A stretch of DNA of 64,000 bases from Dirofilaria immitis. Taxonomy: Eukaryota; Nematoda; Chromadorea; Rhabditida; Onchocercidae. The notes under the pieces were generated by a model, which was not told where the DNA came from, ran no database searches, and saw nothing but the letters and a program-made list of their open reading frames with translations. The stretch is taken from NCBI GenBank assembly GCA_024305405.1, contig JAKNDB010000092.1, positions 312,001-376,000 of the forward strand, in the 5' to 3' direction. A program made the position numbers and the translations under genes. Position 1 is the first letter of the stretch. Every line of letters starts with the position of its first letter. This document shows positions 25,501-40,145 of the stretch, one piece after another.

Positions 25501-28500
25501 AGAAAGATTTAATTCTCTAAACTTGAAAATTTTTTGTAGAAATTATCATTACTATTTTAATAATTGAACTTCCGAGTATCAAGATCATCCGAATTGCCTG
25601 TTCATTCAATGCAACGATTATTTGTTTCACTTTCTTGATATTTTACAGGAGAATGCTAATAACCAAACACTGCAGTGTTCATTATTTTTCTGCTTAAATT
25701 ACTTAATATTATAAATATTAGATCTACCAAAATTGTTCGAAACCGTTATTATCGAATATTTCGAATCCATAAATATCAAGAATACCAATGGATAACGGTG
25801 TTCCAGATAGTCGTGAAGTGATCTTCATTGCTTGATTAACAGATGCAACTAAAATATGGAGAAAAGATGATAAATAATAAATATAATATAAAATTTTCCA
25901 TTATTTTTGTAAAATTTCAAAAATGCTATTAACATTTTTCAACATTATTTACTCAAAGAAAATTCCTTACTTAAAAATTCAAATAAACGTGTGTAAAGAT
26001 CTTTTGTCCATGCATCGCGTGTAAATTCTGCTTGCTCAACATTTAATTTTACATTAATTTGTTCGGTTTGTTTACCCCATTTACTTTCCATTTGCCTACT
26101 TGTCAATTTATCGCGTATTGCTGATGGTTTCAAACCAAGTAAATAAGCTGGGAATTCCAAAACTGAAATATCACTAATTAAAAGAATGAATAAGAGAAAT
26201 ATCGAAATACCAAAATAATGAAATAATTTTAATAATCTATTCATTGTCTATTTATTAGAATAATTTTAATAATCTATTCATTCTCTATTTATTAGCTTTT
26301 TTACGAGACTGAATTAGTGGTAATTCAATAATAATTTATTAATTGTTATGAAACCTACAGAAACGATCCCGTAATTATCGTGACAATAGCTGATAATGTG
26401 GCTATATATATCTCCGCTATACATTATTCAAAAGGAAAAAAAAACAACATAATATTAGAATTTAAGTGTCAAAGATATAATTTCAAATTAAATTTCGTTT
26501 TGTATTTTGCAAGTTTTTCATAGCAAACTTACACCGTTCATCGGCGATGGCTGCAAAATTATTACTTTCAGCAAATGTGATATTGCCGATATGCATAATG
26601 GCAGCAGTAAGTTGTAAAATTTCCATCTGTTCTTTTGCATCAATACCAATAACATCCATTGCATGCTAAGGAGATCAAGAGAAATTCAAACAGATTAATA
26701 AGTGTATGTTTATTTCATCTAAGATATCATAATTATCATAAAAACGAAAATATAATTAAAATGTTTACTTATAAGCAAGTAATACTTAAGTACTTGGGAA
26801 AAGAACATACACACACATTTAAATAATTTATTAACACTTAGATGCTTTTAAAGAAAAGACTGTTTGAATGCAATGATATTACTTTTTCAACAAGTAAAGA
26901 GAGTATAGCAATTATTACGATAAAAATATAAATAAAATTTATGATAATTTTCTTACTTACTAAAAGAAAAAAATTTCATAATAGTTTTTCAATGATAAGT
27001 TAATTTTTTCTTTTTATAATTATAGTAAATTCTGATTTTTTATATTTCTCAAATATTCCATCGCTTACAGTATTTGTTTAAATTCTTTAGCATCATCGGT
27101 TCCATCAACTGTATAACAACCACTGTGATTCAAATAATTATAATAGTCCAATGTCGTGATACCAAGATTGGCTTTAAAAAAATTTCAAAATTAATAAGAA
27201 TGTTGTCTTATTTATTTTATTATAGTCCTACTCTTTTAACGACACAATTATTAAAACTAATCTCTTATCCGTTCTTATGGATAAAATCTAGCACTTCGTT
27301 TTACAAAATTTATTATTGAACGGAAGACGATATTGCTTAAATTACCACTTACGATTATTTGAAAATTAAGTTTACTTTTCAAATTTTCATCTGCTCCAAA
27401 GCATAATTGATAAAAAATATGAAAATTACGCTCTCCCTGGTTTTGATGTACTACTCGGGATTTCTCGAGTAGAAAATTGGATACCTATAACTTATATTAT
27501 CAAAATTAAGGCTCACGACTTTTAATTATAGAAGAGAAATAAGAGCCAAATTCTGAAGAGAGCCAAATACGAGTAAATAAGATGTAGTAAAAAGTTGAAT
27601 TTGTTGATTGGTTATATTGCTAATGTTATTGAAGCATATGTAGCGAACATCCAATAGATTCAGTTGCTAATTATATATTTCGTAAATAGGACAAAGAATA
27701 AATAGAGTTTTACCTTTCCGCCAATTGGTTCACCTCCTCTGCTGAATACAATTTCAACATATTTACCAAAACGACTAGAATTCCAGTTTCTAACGGTGGC
27801 ACTATTACCAAACGATTCTAATAATGGATTTGATTGCAAAATGACGTCTTTAACATGCTAAAATTTAAAAAAAAAATTGAATGCAAAATTTACAATCAAC
27901 AAACTAAAAATGCAAAAAGACCTACTATTTTTTATGAATCAAAGGAAAAACTTCTATCGCTTTAATAGGACAATTCGAAAAATATTCCATTCTTTTATTT
28001 TGTAAGTTGAAGAAAAATACTTCCCTAATTTATTTTATCCTTAAAATTTAGAAATCTAGAAAGCATCCTTCATGGGTTCATTTCTTTCTATACTTTCCAG
28101 ATTCTTGAGGGTTAATTTTTTTCTTAAGTGGCAGTAACCAATGTAACATTAATTTATCGATGAAAAAAAAGCATAAGTTACAAGGAAAATATAAGCCAAA
28201 TCAAATAAACATCAAGGTTAGTACTAATAAGATAGAATATTTGACATAAAACCTGAAGTCGTTGTCCACCACCCGATATTCGTGCAATATATCCCATAAT
28301 ATATTTGGCTTCAACAGTTTTTCCAGCACCACTTTCACCGCTTATTATAACGCACTGACTTTCATTATCTATTATCATATTTCTGAAATATGCCAGAAAT
28401 ATGAATATGGAAATTCAACTTCAATATCACAAGAACATTATCACACATAATTGTTTAAAATATTTTATAAGTGACTATCATACATAGCAATTACTATTAC

Positions 28501-29804
28501 TTGACGAAAAACAATTGGCAATTATAGTATTAAGTTCCAATTTTAATACAGGCTTCTTTGATCTATAAAAATAGGAGAAAATTTTAACAGATGAATGAGA
28601 ATCGAGAAAATTGAAGAATCTGATCTAAATGCAACAAAGAAAAAATTTACATTATAAATTTATTACAGAAGAAAATGAGAGATAGCTTGAAAACTTTAAA
28701 TTAATTAAAAGAATATCCGAAATTTAACAAACTTAAATCAAATATTAAAACTTTCACCTGAACATATTATCAGCAAGAGCATAAATATGTGGTGGATTTT
28801 CATATTGTGCTGCTCCCTGATACAATTCGATTTCTTTATCCGTAAAATATGGCATATCTTTGAACGGATTAACTACTATAAGTACTGGTCCAATGTATGT
28901 CTGAAATTTTTGTAAAATAAATTTGAAAAAAGTAATAAATACTATTTCTGCTACAAACATACTTCAATTCGCATTTCTAAATAGTGTGAGAGCGAAAACA
29001 GAATTTAATAAAATTGAAAATATTACAAAATCAGCTTATATCATATTTTCAAAAAAAAAAATAAGCAATATTTTTTAAGGAATTAGTCTAGGTATAAATT
29101 AATTCAATATTACTTTAGCTATGACAATTAATAATTGTGTGCTAATTTAAACGATCAGGAAAAAATGTCAGATAAACAAATCCATTTATTACTACACATT
29201 ACTTACGAAAATAGAATTAGCCATAAGACGTTTCCGCAGATTATCGACGATTGCCTGCTCGTTAAGTTTGCCGAGTAATACCATATCATCCACACCAATA
29301 TGTTGAATGTTCACTTTTGATTGCCAGTGAAATGCCTAAAAGAGTTATAATTGTTTGATGTGTAACTTAATCAATGAATATTATAATATTTTATTTAATG
29401 TTTTTAAAAACGTGAAAATAAAGAACATAATTTAATGAATATTAAAACGTTTCTTTATTTAACGTAAAAAGTCATCAAGCTCTGCTCCTAATTTCACGTT
29501 TTCACGTCATATGCCAGTAAGTTTTAATTTAAAGATGAGGTAAACAACATAATATAATCATTAAATTTATTTACAATTTCCATTTTTAGAAAAAGAAAAA
29601 AAAGGCAAATTAAAATTAAATTTCTAATTGCATAAGAAAATAATAATAAAATTTAGGTTTAGTATATTTTTGGAAATTTCGATTAATGAAAATATTTAAA
29701 ATTATAATCACTTTTCTCATTCGAAAAAGGAAAAAAATCAATGCTTATAATTTAGATAGAACTAAAAATAATTTTTAAAAATTCTGTAAATTTAACCTTA
29801 CCAT
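19556..29804 (-). CDS. hum-1: long-tailed class I myosin (HUM-1 / Myo1e-f type)
   Basis: Actin-based motor, about 1045 residues. Exons in coding order: 29804-29802, 29335-29207, 28900-28758, 28382-28253, 27857-27714, 27484-27376, 27171-27069, 26665-26533, 26162-25971, 25848-25728, 25026-24869, 24602-24445, 24181-24096, 23942-23900, 23654-23527, 23303-23141, 22702-22622, 22448-22343, 22027-21851, 21553-21458, 21339-21194, 21071-20864, 20506-20352, 20259-20115, 19632-19556. Visible: P-loop GESGAGKT (about residue 107), switch [12 protein letters not shown], switch [11 protein letters not shown], degenerate IQ near RVIQKAFKKF, TH1 tail ([20 protein letters not shown]), basic/proline linker, and SH3 ([15 protein letters not shown] to GWWQGRMQ and [14 protein letters not shown]). 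Myo1e/f-type motors act in membrane-cortex trafficking and endocytosis. Exon 1 codes only the initiator Met. Four single missing bases are needed: exon 7/8 join, two in exon 18, exon 22/23 join. DAWTK replaces the usual DALAK. Confidence 0.93.
22343..22448 (-). other. hum-1 exon 18 with two apparent 1-base losses
   Basis: With one extra T in the coding run at 22447-22444 and one extra A at 22391-22388, the exon reads [20 protein letters not shown] then [16 protein letters not shown], exactly 36 codons and in phase with both neighbours. As given, the frame is lost at the first run and shifts again at the second. This is the lever-arm/IQ region that follows the converter. Confidence 0.75.
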
Positions 29805-31291
29805 TTTATATCATCATTTGTCGATCAAAGTTTACCCCATCAAATTGATATTAACTGCAACATAGAAATCACTGCAAAGATGTAAGAAAAGTGTAAAAAT
29901 GAAAATTTCAAATTTCTCTATATCAAAAATATAGGCCAAATGTTACATCTATAGATATCTCGAAAACAGAAGCAATAAAGATTATTGTCCGATCATTTCA
30001 CATATTGCCTTTTTTAGCAATTACTCATCATATATATATCATGAATATAATAAACTTATAAACATATGAAATGACTACCATCAAGTATTTCATTTTCAAA
30101 AATTCCGGATAATTCTGACCATATGGTCTTAGCTAATTAATTATAGTCGAGTCTATTACACAGCTTGCTTGGATTATTTGCATATCATAATGAAATGAAG
30201 ATCGGAACTGGCGATAAACAAAGCTTTGCAACTGATATGTAGTTAATCTGCGGAAAAATCTATAAAGAGAATGATGACCTTCTGATCTTATAGAATGGAG
30301 ACAGTGACCTAAAGTTGTCTTATCTCTTTTCCGTTTTCCTTTACAATTTTCCTCATTTCAATCAGCTTGTTTTCCTATTCTAATGCGAACAATTAAACAG
30401 AAGAAGACCAACGATGACTACAATTGATGTGACAATAACATATGAAGTTTATTCATAACACTATATATCTATCATTTAGAGTTAATTGAATCTATTTATA
30501 ATATATGATTTTGCAAAATTTCAATCAATTTTAATAATATTTAAATTGTCCCATATTATTTTTAAATTAAAAAGGGAAATTCAATAATAAATAAATATTT
30601 TTAAATATGTTATTGTTTTTTATAAAAAAGATATTCAAAATGAATGATTCTACTTAATGCAAAAATAAAAAGATCATGTTAATATATCAGATATTATAAC
30701 AGGAATACAAATATAGAATTAATATATTTAAGTACAGGATTAATTTATAGGAAAATTGAGTATAAAATGAAAAGTTTTAATACTATTTATTGGAATATTT
30801 ATTGCAATATTTAAGCCAACAACAATATTTTATACTATCAGAATGCCTCCTTTTTATTACTTAATTATCATACGATTTGAAATTAATTTAAATTAAAAAA
30901 AAAGTACTCTTTTGATCTATTCTCTTATATACCGTCATTTTCTCGAGATTTATTGATTGATGAATTAGATAGGGATTTTTAAATCAGATAAAATAGAAAG
31001 AAAAGAACGATGCACGAGAAATGAAAAATGAGAAAATGATATATGAAATAGAAGATAAATATACTAAACAAGTTTTGTTAGAAACTCAGTTTCAATTCAA
31101 ATAAAATGACAAATAACAGCGACAAGTTTTATTCAAATTTGCAATTTGAAAATTTAAATTGGAGGAAGAAAAAGAGGAAAAGAGAAAAGATAGAGATAGA
31201 AACAGAGATAGAAGAAAAATAAAAAGTAAGTGAATGAATAAATTGTTATTTTCAAATGATTTCTATTCATTTATTATTAATTAATTAAAAT

Positions 31292-31323
<32 letters not shown>

Positions 31324-33249
31324 ATTATACAAAAAAAGAATAAAAAGAGAATTATCATTTATCTTATCAAATCAAATCAAATCATATCAATTTTGCTTAT
31401 TATAATTGATCACATAGCTATCATTGGTATGCTTGTTGTTGTTACAACTACACGCTCAGTATGCATCAGTATGCATATTGCTTGATGGAAAATTTCATGA
31501 AAATATGTTTGACGTAATTATACGTTGAATACGTTTAGTTCACTTAATAATAAAGAATTATTTCAATCTTTTCATCTTAATACAACTATCAATCAACAAT
31601 TGCTTCATTTAATTCCTATTAATCTAATAACTAATCTTTAAACAATATTGATGATTCATTTATTTGAAATTTTTATCATTTCGAATTTCAAACAATTGAT
31701 AATTCTCAATTGATGATTCATAGCCATTAAATTAAAGGATTGCATAAAAGATGAAGAAGAATTGTAAAAATAGATGAATACATAAATAAATATTTACATA
31801 AAATATATTAAATTCAATTCTATTCTTATTAAAAATAAAAAGAAGGCAAAATCATAGCAATAAGAGAAAAGAATGAAATAAAACAAATTGAAACAATTAA
31901 TAGACTAATTACAAGTGATAACGAGTTCACGCGTTATAGCGTAATGATAACGTCATTCGGATAGATATGGGCATCGTTTAAGAAGGCTAAAAATCAAACC
32001 CTAAGCTAAACAATATGGGAACACGAATGATTCATTCAAGATGCACCTTTATATCTCTGTCTATTTAACGATGAATCATGACAGAGAAAATTGGTAGGAA
32101 AATAATTTTAAAAAAGATTGGATTGCAAAATTATCGATTGAATTAACTATTTGATTGACTGATCGATTGATTGATTAATCAATGGCCATACGCAGGAAAA
32201 CAGCAGATAAAATAATCGAACTCCGAAGCAATTCTATCGCGAATGAAATATAGTAATCAATTTATCATATTTAATTAAAAATTAATCTTTATTTAAATAG
32301 CAGTTAGTATCATATAATACAATAAAACCAAATGATAACTAGTATATACGATGACGATGATTTTATTGATTGATTTTTATACGATGATTTCATTGATTGA
32401 TTTCAAATTTGCGAAAAAAAAGATGATAGGTAGGGATGACAGAGGAAACAGTAGGAAAAAAGATGACAGTAGAAAACAAAAAAATCATAAATTGATGTTT
32501 CTAAATTTCCCGAATAGTAAATTGATATCGAGAATGAAGTTTTTAAAATCGAATTTGAAATCAAAATATACCATTTCATTAGGAATATTTATTAAGAAAT
32601 ATTTGAAATATCAAATTTTTATTAAATAATTTTATTTTCCATCTTATCATGCTTTAGAAATAGGAAAAGGATAAAGGTCAAGTTGAGTAAAATTTTCAAT
32701 CTAAAAGGGATGCAAAATTTCTTGAATTCAATTTAGAAATGAATAATCACATTGCGAAATGATTTTCCTATTTACAAATGACATTTCTAAAAACGTATTT
32801 TATCAAATGATATTCTTTCAATCATATCATATATTACTATCATTGTTAGTACAATCAATGCTATAATATATTGTTTTAGAAAATTTATATTTTGTTAATT
32901 TTTATTAAAATTTGATTTTTTTCAAAAAAAAATTTCTTTAAAAATTGTTATGAAATACAAAAACCATTCTTATATTTATCATCTGAATTATCATTTAAGC
33001 GGTTTTTTTTGGAAAAAGGTTATACCAAAAGTTATTTCATTGATAACTTTTTCGGAAAAAATCAATAAATATTTGTTAAATATTGAAAATATACAAAAAA
33101 CTAAATTTAAAAAAAATTTCGAATATTGTTATCTTTCCCGATAATAAATCATTATATATAAATAAAATATCTTTCGTTACAAATTATTCGTTAAAAACTA
33201 TTAATTATATATTCAAATTTATAAATTAATTATGATTATACATGTATGT
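29805..33249. other. upstream flank of hum-1; no gene recognised
   Basis: AT-rich. Short simple repeats occur (AAT units at 31292-31313, AAATC units near 31361-31380). Two patches of milder composition, about 30120-30430 and 31915-32100, stand out and could be regulatory, but I see no defined site or exon. A 92-codon plus-strand frame at 32351 is lysine-rich and looks like chance. Confidence 0.4.
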
Positions 33250-33860
<611 letters not shown>

Positions 33861-35695
33861 GATAGAAAAAAATATTCCAAAATTAATACTTTAATATAAT
33901 TTTTTCTTATTTTTTTATTTTTAAAAATAAAAATTTCAAAAAAAAGGAAGGAGAAGTAAGTTATCATTAGTTATTAAATAATGAAATATGAATAGTTTTT
34001 AATTATGAAAATTAATTATATTATTTGCAAAAATTGTAATTATTAATGAAATTAATTATCATTCAGTGCAGAGAAATATATTATAAAATTCGAAACATTC
34101 TATAACTTTTTATTATAAATTTACAAATAAATAAATAATACTATATTTAAAATCAATTAATCAAATCCATGTATATATATATATATATATATAATCAATA
34201 GATGAATGTATATGTATATGTAGAGAATAAGTGATACATTGTGACGAATAAAAATTTTAAAAATAAATTAAATTATCATAAAGATATAATGATAAAGAAA
34301 ATTTGGAAAGATAAAGTCCGATGATAATTGATAAATTAAACAAATCAAACATTCCAAGTATTTATCAATATTAAATCAATTTTTATGTTAATTGATTGAT
34401 GAAAATTTAGCAAATTATCGTTAATAATCGTTGATAATAAGTATATCGACAAATGAAATGAGAAAAATTAACAGAAAATCAAAATAGAAAAAAAAAGAAA
34501 AGAATGATATCACATATCTTCTGCATATCACGAAATTTTTTTATATTTGCAAATTGATTATCATTTTCGTTTTTTTAATTTTGTTAATCAATTAATAAAA
34601 TTAAAGGAATATATTGATTGATTAATTTTAAATTATTAATAATATACATTAAAAATGGAAAAATATTCAAATGAATGTTAGAAATAATTGATGGAAGAAA
34701 TGAAAGGAAGAAATGATGGAATTGAAAGGAAATTAAAATCATTCAGCGGAAAATTAATAATTACCGGTTGGAAAATAAAGTAAAGAAATATTTTCTTTAT
34801 ATCATTAGAATAATTCATATCAAAATAGCGATTGATTATTGGCAGTATGTACATTAATAAATCGATGATACGTGTATGTGACAATATATAATCGATGATA
34901 CACATATGTGACAATGATGGCAATGAATTTAGGTGGTATTCTTCCAACAAAAATTATTTCTCATTGAGTGACAAATCAATTACATATTATTAAAAATGTT
35001 TATCATCTATATTAATAAGTCATATCGGAAAATTATTATGAATAATTAATCAATTAAAATTTGTTAACTTATCAACAATTGGATGTATTTATAATTGTGA
35101 TAGTGTTTTCTCAATTTTGCTTCAAATTTGTGAAATTATTCAGATCGAACGATTCAAGGAAACATAATGATCATAATTGTAACGATAATCATAATAATTT
35201 AGGAAATAGGTAAAGTAAAATATCACCGCAAATAATTGAGAAAAAGTTCTGATAATATCAAATGTTTAAAATTAAAAATTTCAAAATTCTCAACTAACAG
35301 ATAACGGTTGAATTATTATTTAATTAATTCCTAAAATTTAGTTAGTTAATATTTCTCGAAAGTTAAAATAAATCGAGAAGATGAAGCACTATTAGATTAT
35401 ATTTAAGAAATGATAAAGTAGCTAAAATGAATATGATGGTATAACCATAAAAAAATCAATGAATATGATTAATAATCCTTCCTTCCAAACTTTGTTTGTT
35501 TATGAATCATTATTGAATAAATAAAATGAACAATGTATTGATCGTCTCATATCGTCTAATTTAATTTAATACTTGTTCAATGTTACATTATTTTCTGAAT
35601 TACAACCCCTATGAAGTTAAATGATAAAAGCCAATCAGTCATCATATACCATTTTGATCTTATAATGCAAATAATACAACGATAGTAATCACGAT
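33861..35695. other. AT-rich intergenic DNA with a two-copy 30-base repeat
   Basis: No exon recognised. A dinucleotide AT run lies near 34171-34192. At 34861-34890 and 34891-34920 two adjacent 30-base units share ATCGATGATAC and ATGTGACAAT cores. Confidence 0.45.
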
Positions 35696-35746
35696 GATGA
35701 TGATGATGATAATAATGATGTAATGGCAATAAAAATAGTACTTGCA

Positions 35747-35799
<53 letters not shown>

Positions 35800-35826
35800 G
35801 ATGATAATAATAGTAATAATAATAAA
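35696..35826. repeat. compound GAT / TAA microsatellite
   Basis: GAT units at 35696-35720 lead, after a short spacer, into a TAA run at about 35745-35826 with a few CGATGA and TAG interruptions. It is about 120 bases upstream of the first tRNA-Met gene. The minus-strand poly-Leu frame across it is an artefact. Confidence 0.9.
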
Positions 35827-35945
35827 ATTAATTCGTTCAATATTATTATCGTAAATTAGTAATAGCAAGAATATTTTTTATAAAATCTATATAGTTAAAA
35901 AAAGTAGTGAAGTGGACGGATGATCAAATAAAGTCCCTGTCGCTC

Positions 35946-36019
35946 GCCTGAGTAGCGCAGTTGGTTAGCGCGTCAGTCTCATAATCTGAAGGTCGTGAGT
36001 TCGAACCTCACCTCGGGCA
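35946..36019 (+). tRNA. elongator tRNA-Met (CAT), copy 1
   Basis: A full cloverleaf can be drawn: acceptor GCCTGAG pairing with CTCGGGC (one T-G pair), D arm with AGCGCAGTTGGTTAGCGCG, anticodon loop CTCATAA (anticodon CAT), T arm GTTCGAACC, and discriminator A. The sequence is very close to the metazoan elongator tRNA-Met consensus, not the initiator. The internal A and B boxes look intact. A near-identical copy lies 641 bases downstream. Confidence 0.96.
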
Positions 36020-36586
36020 TTCCTTTGCAAAAATTCGTCATTCTTTAATGGACTTTCTGAGAACCGTTATATGAAATGTTTCAAGAAATATTCCCTAAAT
36101 ATTAATAATTTCTTCTGCCAAAATGCTAACGAGATTTAAATATTTATGAAATAATCAAATATGGAAATGGAATTGAATTAATTACTTAATATCGAAAGTG
36201 GTTCAACATTACAATATAATGGTAATTAATATAAAACAAAAAAGAGATGACCGATATTTTTAATGATATATTATCAAAATCTCGAGGTGAGGAAAACAAA
36301 AATCAATCGAGGAAAGAGCCATCGTTGGATGTTTATAACAGATAGAGAGTATCATTAAAAATTTCGATGTTTATAAAAATTGCAAATAGCTAAAAATGTA
36401 AAAATTTATTAAACTTATAACAAACAAAAGAATAAAAAAAGATTTGAAAAAAATAAGAAATAAAAATTGGAACTTAATAAATTGAATTACCAGAATCAAA
36501 ATATATTATATCAAAAATAGCAAATTATCGTCTTCTTCATTAATGGGATATCTTCAAATTTGATTTAAAAATCGAATACAACGCGC
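36020..36586. other. spacer between the two tRNA-Met genes
   Basis: AT-rich, with no feature recognised and no obvious similarity to the flank of the second tRNA beyond a few bases. The duplication therefore appears to cover little more than the tRNA itself, or is old. Confidence 0.5.
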
Positions 36587-36660
36587 GCCTGAGTAGCGCA
36601 GTTGGTTAGCGCGTCAGTCTCATAATCTGAAGGTCGTGAGTTCGAACCTCACCTCAGGCA
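36587..36660 (+). tRNA. elongator tRNA-Met (CAT), copy 2
   Basis: Same cloverleaf as copy 1, with a perfect seven-pair acceptor stem (GCCTGAG with CTCAGGC). The mature body differs from copy 1 at a single base, the acceptor-stem A here against G at 36015, so copy 1 has the weaker pair. Same strand and orientation. Confidence 0.96.
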
Positions 36661-37750
36661 GTCCCACATTTTGCACAAAAAAAGAAATGGTCATGGCAAC
36701 GAAGGAAATTCCTCTGAAATTCTAATTTGAATTTAAATAATTGCCATCATTGAAAGAAAAAGTGGATAAGAAAAATTATATTTTATCAGACAATTGAATC
36801 CATTTAATTTCTTCATGCTTATTATCTATCTGATAATTTCAATAAAAGAATCAACAAATTCTTAGCCAATTCGTCATGCTTAAATTATTTTTATATTAAA
36901 ATTGAAATTGGCCAGTGACATAGTATGAAAATTAGAAAATATGAAAGGATGAAATGTAAAAGAAAGCATAAGAAATATCGATTGAATGATATCTTTAATT
37001 TGCAATAGTTTAATTAATTGAATAAATTAGTATAAATTAATTTGTCGGTCTCTCGTAACGAATACTACAAGTATTTATCGATTTCATCATTACATTTATA
37101 TTTAAATACATTTTAGTTTAAATCAATTTTAATTCCTATATTTCATTAAATTATTCAACATTTGATAATATTAATATAAAAAACTTTCTATTCATTTATT
37201 TAATATCTAATTTAATTAAATAGTAATTGTTCATTAACACATTTAAATAAACAGTAATTTTTTTTTTACATTTTCAAACTATTAATTGAAGATTTGAATT
37301 ATTTCAATTCATTTTACATTAATTTTATTTTCTCTAAGAGTTAAGTACAAATTTTTATTAATTTATAGTTACGAATAACGATTATCAATAAATATTTATT
37401 GATAAAATCATATCATTCCAAGGCATTTATTTTTCGCAAAAAAAGAATTCCCAATTTATCACACGAAAATTATCTAATTTCAATTTCTTAAAATCTTATC
37501 AGATCAGAAAAAATTGATAGTTTTCATTGTAAACGATGTAACAATAAATTAGCATCAGCAAGTGATGAAATCCCGAAAATAAAATATGACAAATAGTATT
37601 ATGATTAATTGATTGATTGGTTTGGTCAATCGTTAATCATAAGATCAGGCAAAAAAAAAAAAAATGAAGACATTTTAGAGAACACGATGCATTCTCTTAT
37701 TAGCATTTACAAATAAAAGGATACTATTTGGTGTTTGTGCACATATATTT

Positions 37751-37942
37751 AGAAGATTACGTATAATCTTCAGAATAACATAGTTTAAATGCACGTAATC
37801 TTCTGAGTGGACGTAGTCATCGGAATGGCGCATAACATGAATTCAGGCAATTTTTTGAATTCACGTAATCTTCTAAATGGACGTAGAATTCGGAATAGTA
37901 CATAATCTGAATGCACGTAATTATGTCTTCAGAGTTATGTGC
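37751..37942. repeat. imperfect tandem repeat with ACGTAATCTTCT core
   Basis: CACGTAATCTTCT followed by a GGACGTAG box occurs at 37792-37816 and 37862-37887, and a third partial unit starts near 37912. An imperfect palindrome with AGAAGATTA and TAATCTTC arms precedes them at 37751-37772. Composition is less AT-rich than the surroundings. It could be a decayed mobile element or a minisatellite. No gene is seen between the tRNAs and this repeat. Confidence 0.7.
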
Positions 37943-40145
37943 ATAAAATAATCCGAGAATGAGCAATAATAAAGGAATTAGAAGTAACGAGTACTTGAAG
38001 CAAGCAGTAGGTAGGCGACCAAGTTGTATGTTATCAGAAACAGTTTACTCTTCTATTAATCAAGGTAACATGGATATTGTGGATCTATTTATCTATCTAT
38101 AATTAGAAATACAGTTGATTTTAACTCTGCTATCATATTATATGACCCGTAATTCTTATTATCATTGTTGTATTACTTTGTTAGTTATGCAATCTTCAAA
38201 TGTTCTGAATGAGTAAGTTTAAGTTGTTAATTTTAAAATGTATTATTTTATTTATCATATACTTCAGATTGATAATAAAAAGATGAAAATTAGTATATAA
38301 AAATTTATTCCTAAATTTTCTTCATTTATTGATATTAACAAAATGCGATGAATAAAATCTGAAAATAAATAAAATAATATTAAAAATATTATATTAATTA
38401 CAATAAATATAATAATATTTTATTTAAATTTTACTTTTCCTTTTTTTAAATTAATTTTATAAAAATTAGCGAATATTTTTGGCATTTTTTTGTTTATTTC
38501 ATTGCTTTTCTAATAATTTATAATTTTCTTTTGTTTATTTTTTTGATTTATAAATGAAAGAAAAAAATTTTTAAATAAAGAAAAAGGGAAAAAAAGAGAA
38601 TTGAAAAAAGTGAAAGAAAAAGAAAAGCTAAAAACGAAAAGAAAGAGAAAAGATTATTTATTTATTTTTCTTCCATTACGAATTATTTAACAATTGATTA
38701 TTAAACAATAAAATATACTAAATTAATTTAGATAATAGTCGTAAAAGATTTTTTATCCTTAATCATCGTATATAATCTAACTAGGAAATGATAAGTTTTT
38801 ACACGGTGGATTTTTTTTTCTTGCAAATCAATCGATTATATATGCGGAGGATATTTATATATTATAAATGCTTAAAGTGATTGAAATATCATAACAGATA
38901 TGTTATCATTATAAACAATAAGTTCATTATCATTTAATTGATTTAATAAATCATAAAAATTATTTCCCTTCCTTCAACCTTTCTTTCAATCTTCTCTCTC
39001 TCCTCTCTCTCTTCACCTATCTCTCTCTCTAAACAAAATTATAATCTTGTATAATCTTCGAGAAGATATCACATATAACTTGATTGACATGATAAATGAA
39101 TCATTTCATCTGAACATAGATGATCATTAAAAATAATGACAAATTTATTACTATAATAAGTTAAAGGTATTCGTTAAAAATAATTAGTTAATTATTTTCA
39201 GATATTTGTTTTTTTCGAAATTATGCAACCAAAATTGAAAATGATTTTAAAATTATTAATATTAGTATTAATGGAAAAATTATACATATATTTGATGATC
39301 TGTCATTATAAATATTCTAATATGGCAATTTCACTTCTCTATCCAAACCATTTCGCGGCCAGAAAATTCAAACTTACAAATTTAAAATGATTTAATTTTT
39401 TGCTCATTCTGTATGATGAAGTTAATCAAGGTGATATAACTCTTTAACTTTCTGTAATCTTCTATAAACATTCCAGAAAATATCGAATTTTTTGATTATT
39501 GATTTAAAACAGGAGGATTAAAAACAACTTGATGTTTCATGTTGTTATATTTCTTGATGCATTATTACTGATTTATATATTGATAAAATTGAAATTGTGT
39601 TAACAACAGATATATGATTAGTGATAATAGGGATGATTACAAAAGATTTTATGATTTTATCGTTTAATTTAATTTTTAGCAAAATATTTTGAAATATTCA
39701 CTATCTATCATATTTCCTTTCTCTTTTTTTTGTTTATTGTTTATTATTTAATATTGATCTGTTGATTATGTTATTTTATCCTTGACCTACTGTTTATAAT
39801 ATTACATTGCATTTTAATATTCTGATAGTCCTATAATCTTCTTGCAATATTACTTACTTCTTTATTCTTTGTTAATAATTTTTGAATTAAAAACAATCGA
39901 AAATTATTCAATCCAACAATTTTTTTTCCAAATATTTTATATAATTAATTGCATGCATAATACATATTCATTATATTAATTAATTAATTACTGCAAAGAC
40001 AGAATTTTAATAAAATGATAATTTAAAATTTCAAGCCCTCTATCAGTATTTGATAAATCAGTTAGTATATTCGCATTTTTGTTAAACTTCTGTTATAACC
40101 CTAGTATTCAGGATACCTGATTTACTCCGCATATCGTTTTTGATA
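37943..40145. other. AT-rich intergenic DNA, nothing recognised
   Basis: No exon, RNA gene or long repeat. There is a CT-rich patch near 38990-39030. Confidence 0.45.

Noticed and set aside
35583..35840. 85-codon minus-strand ORF with poly-Leu and His
   Set aside because: It spans the TAA/GAT microsatellite; the composition explains it.
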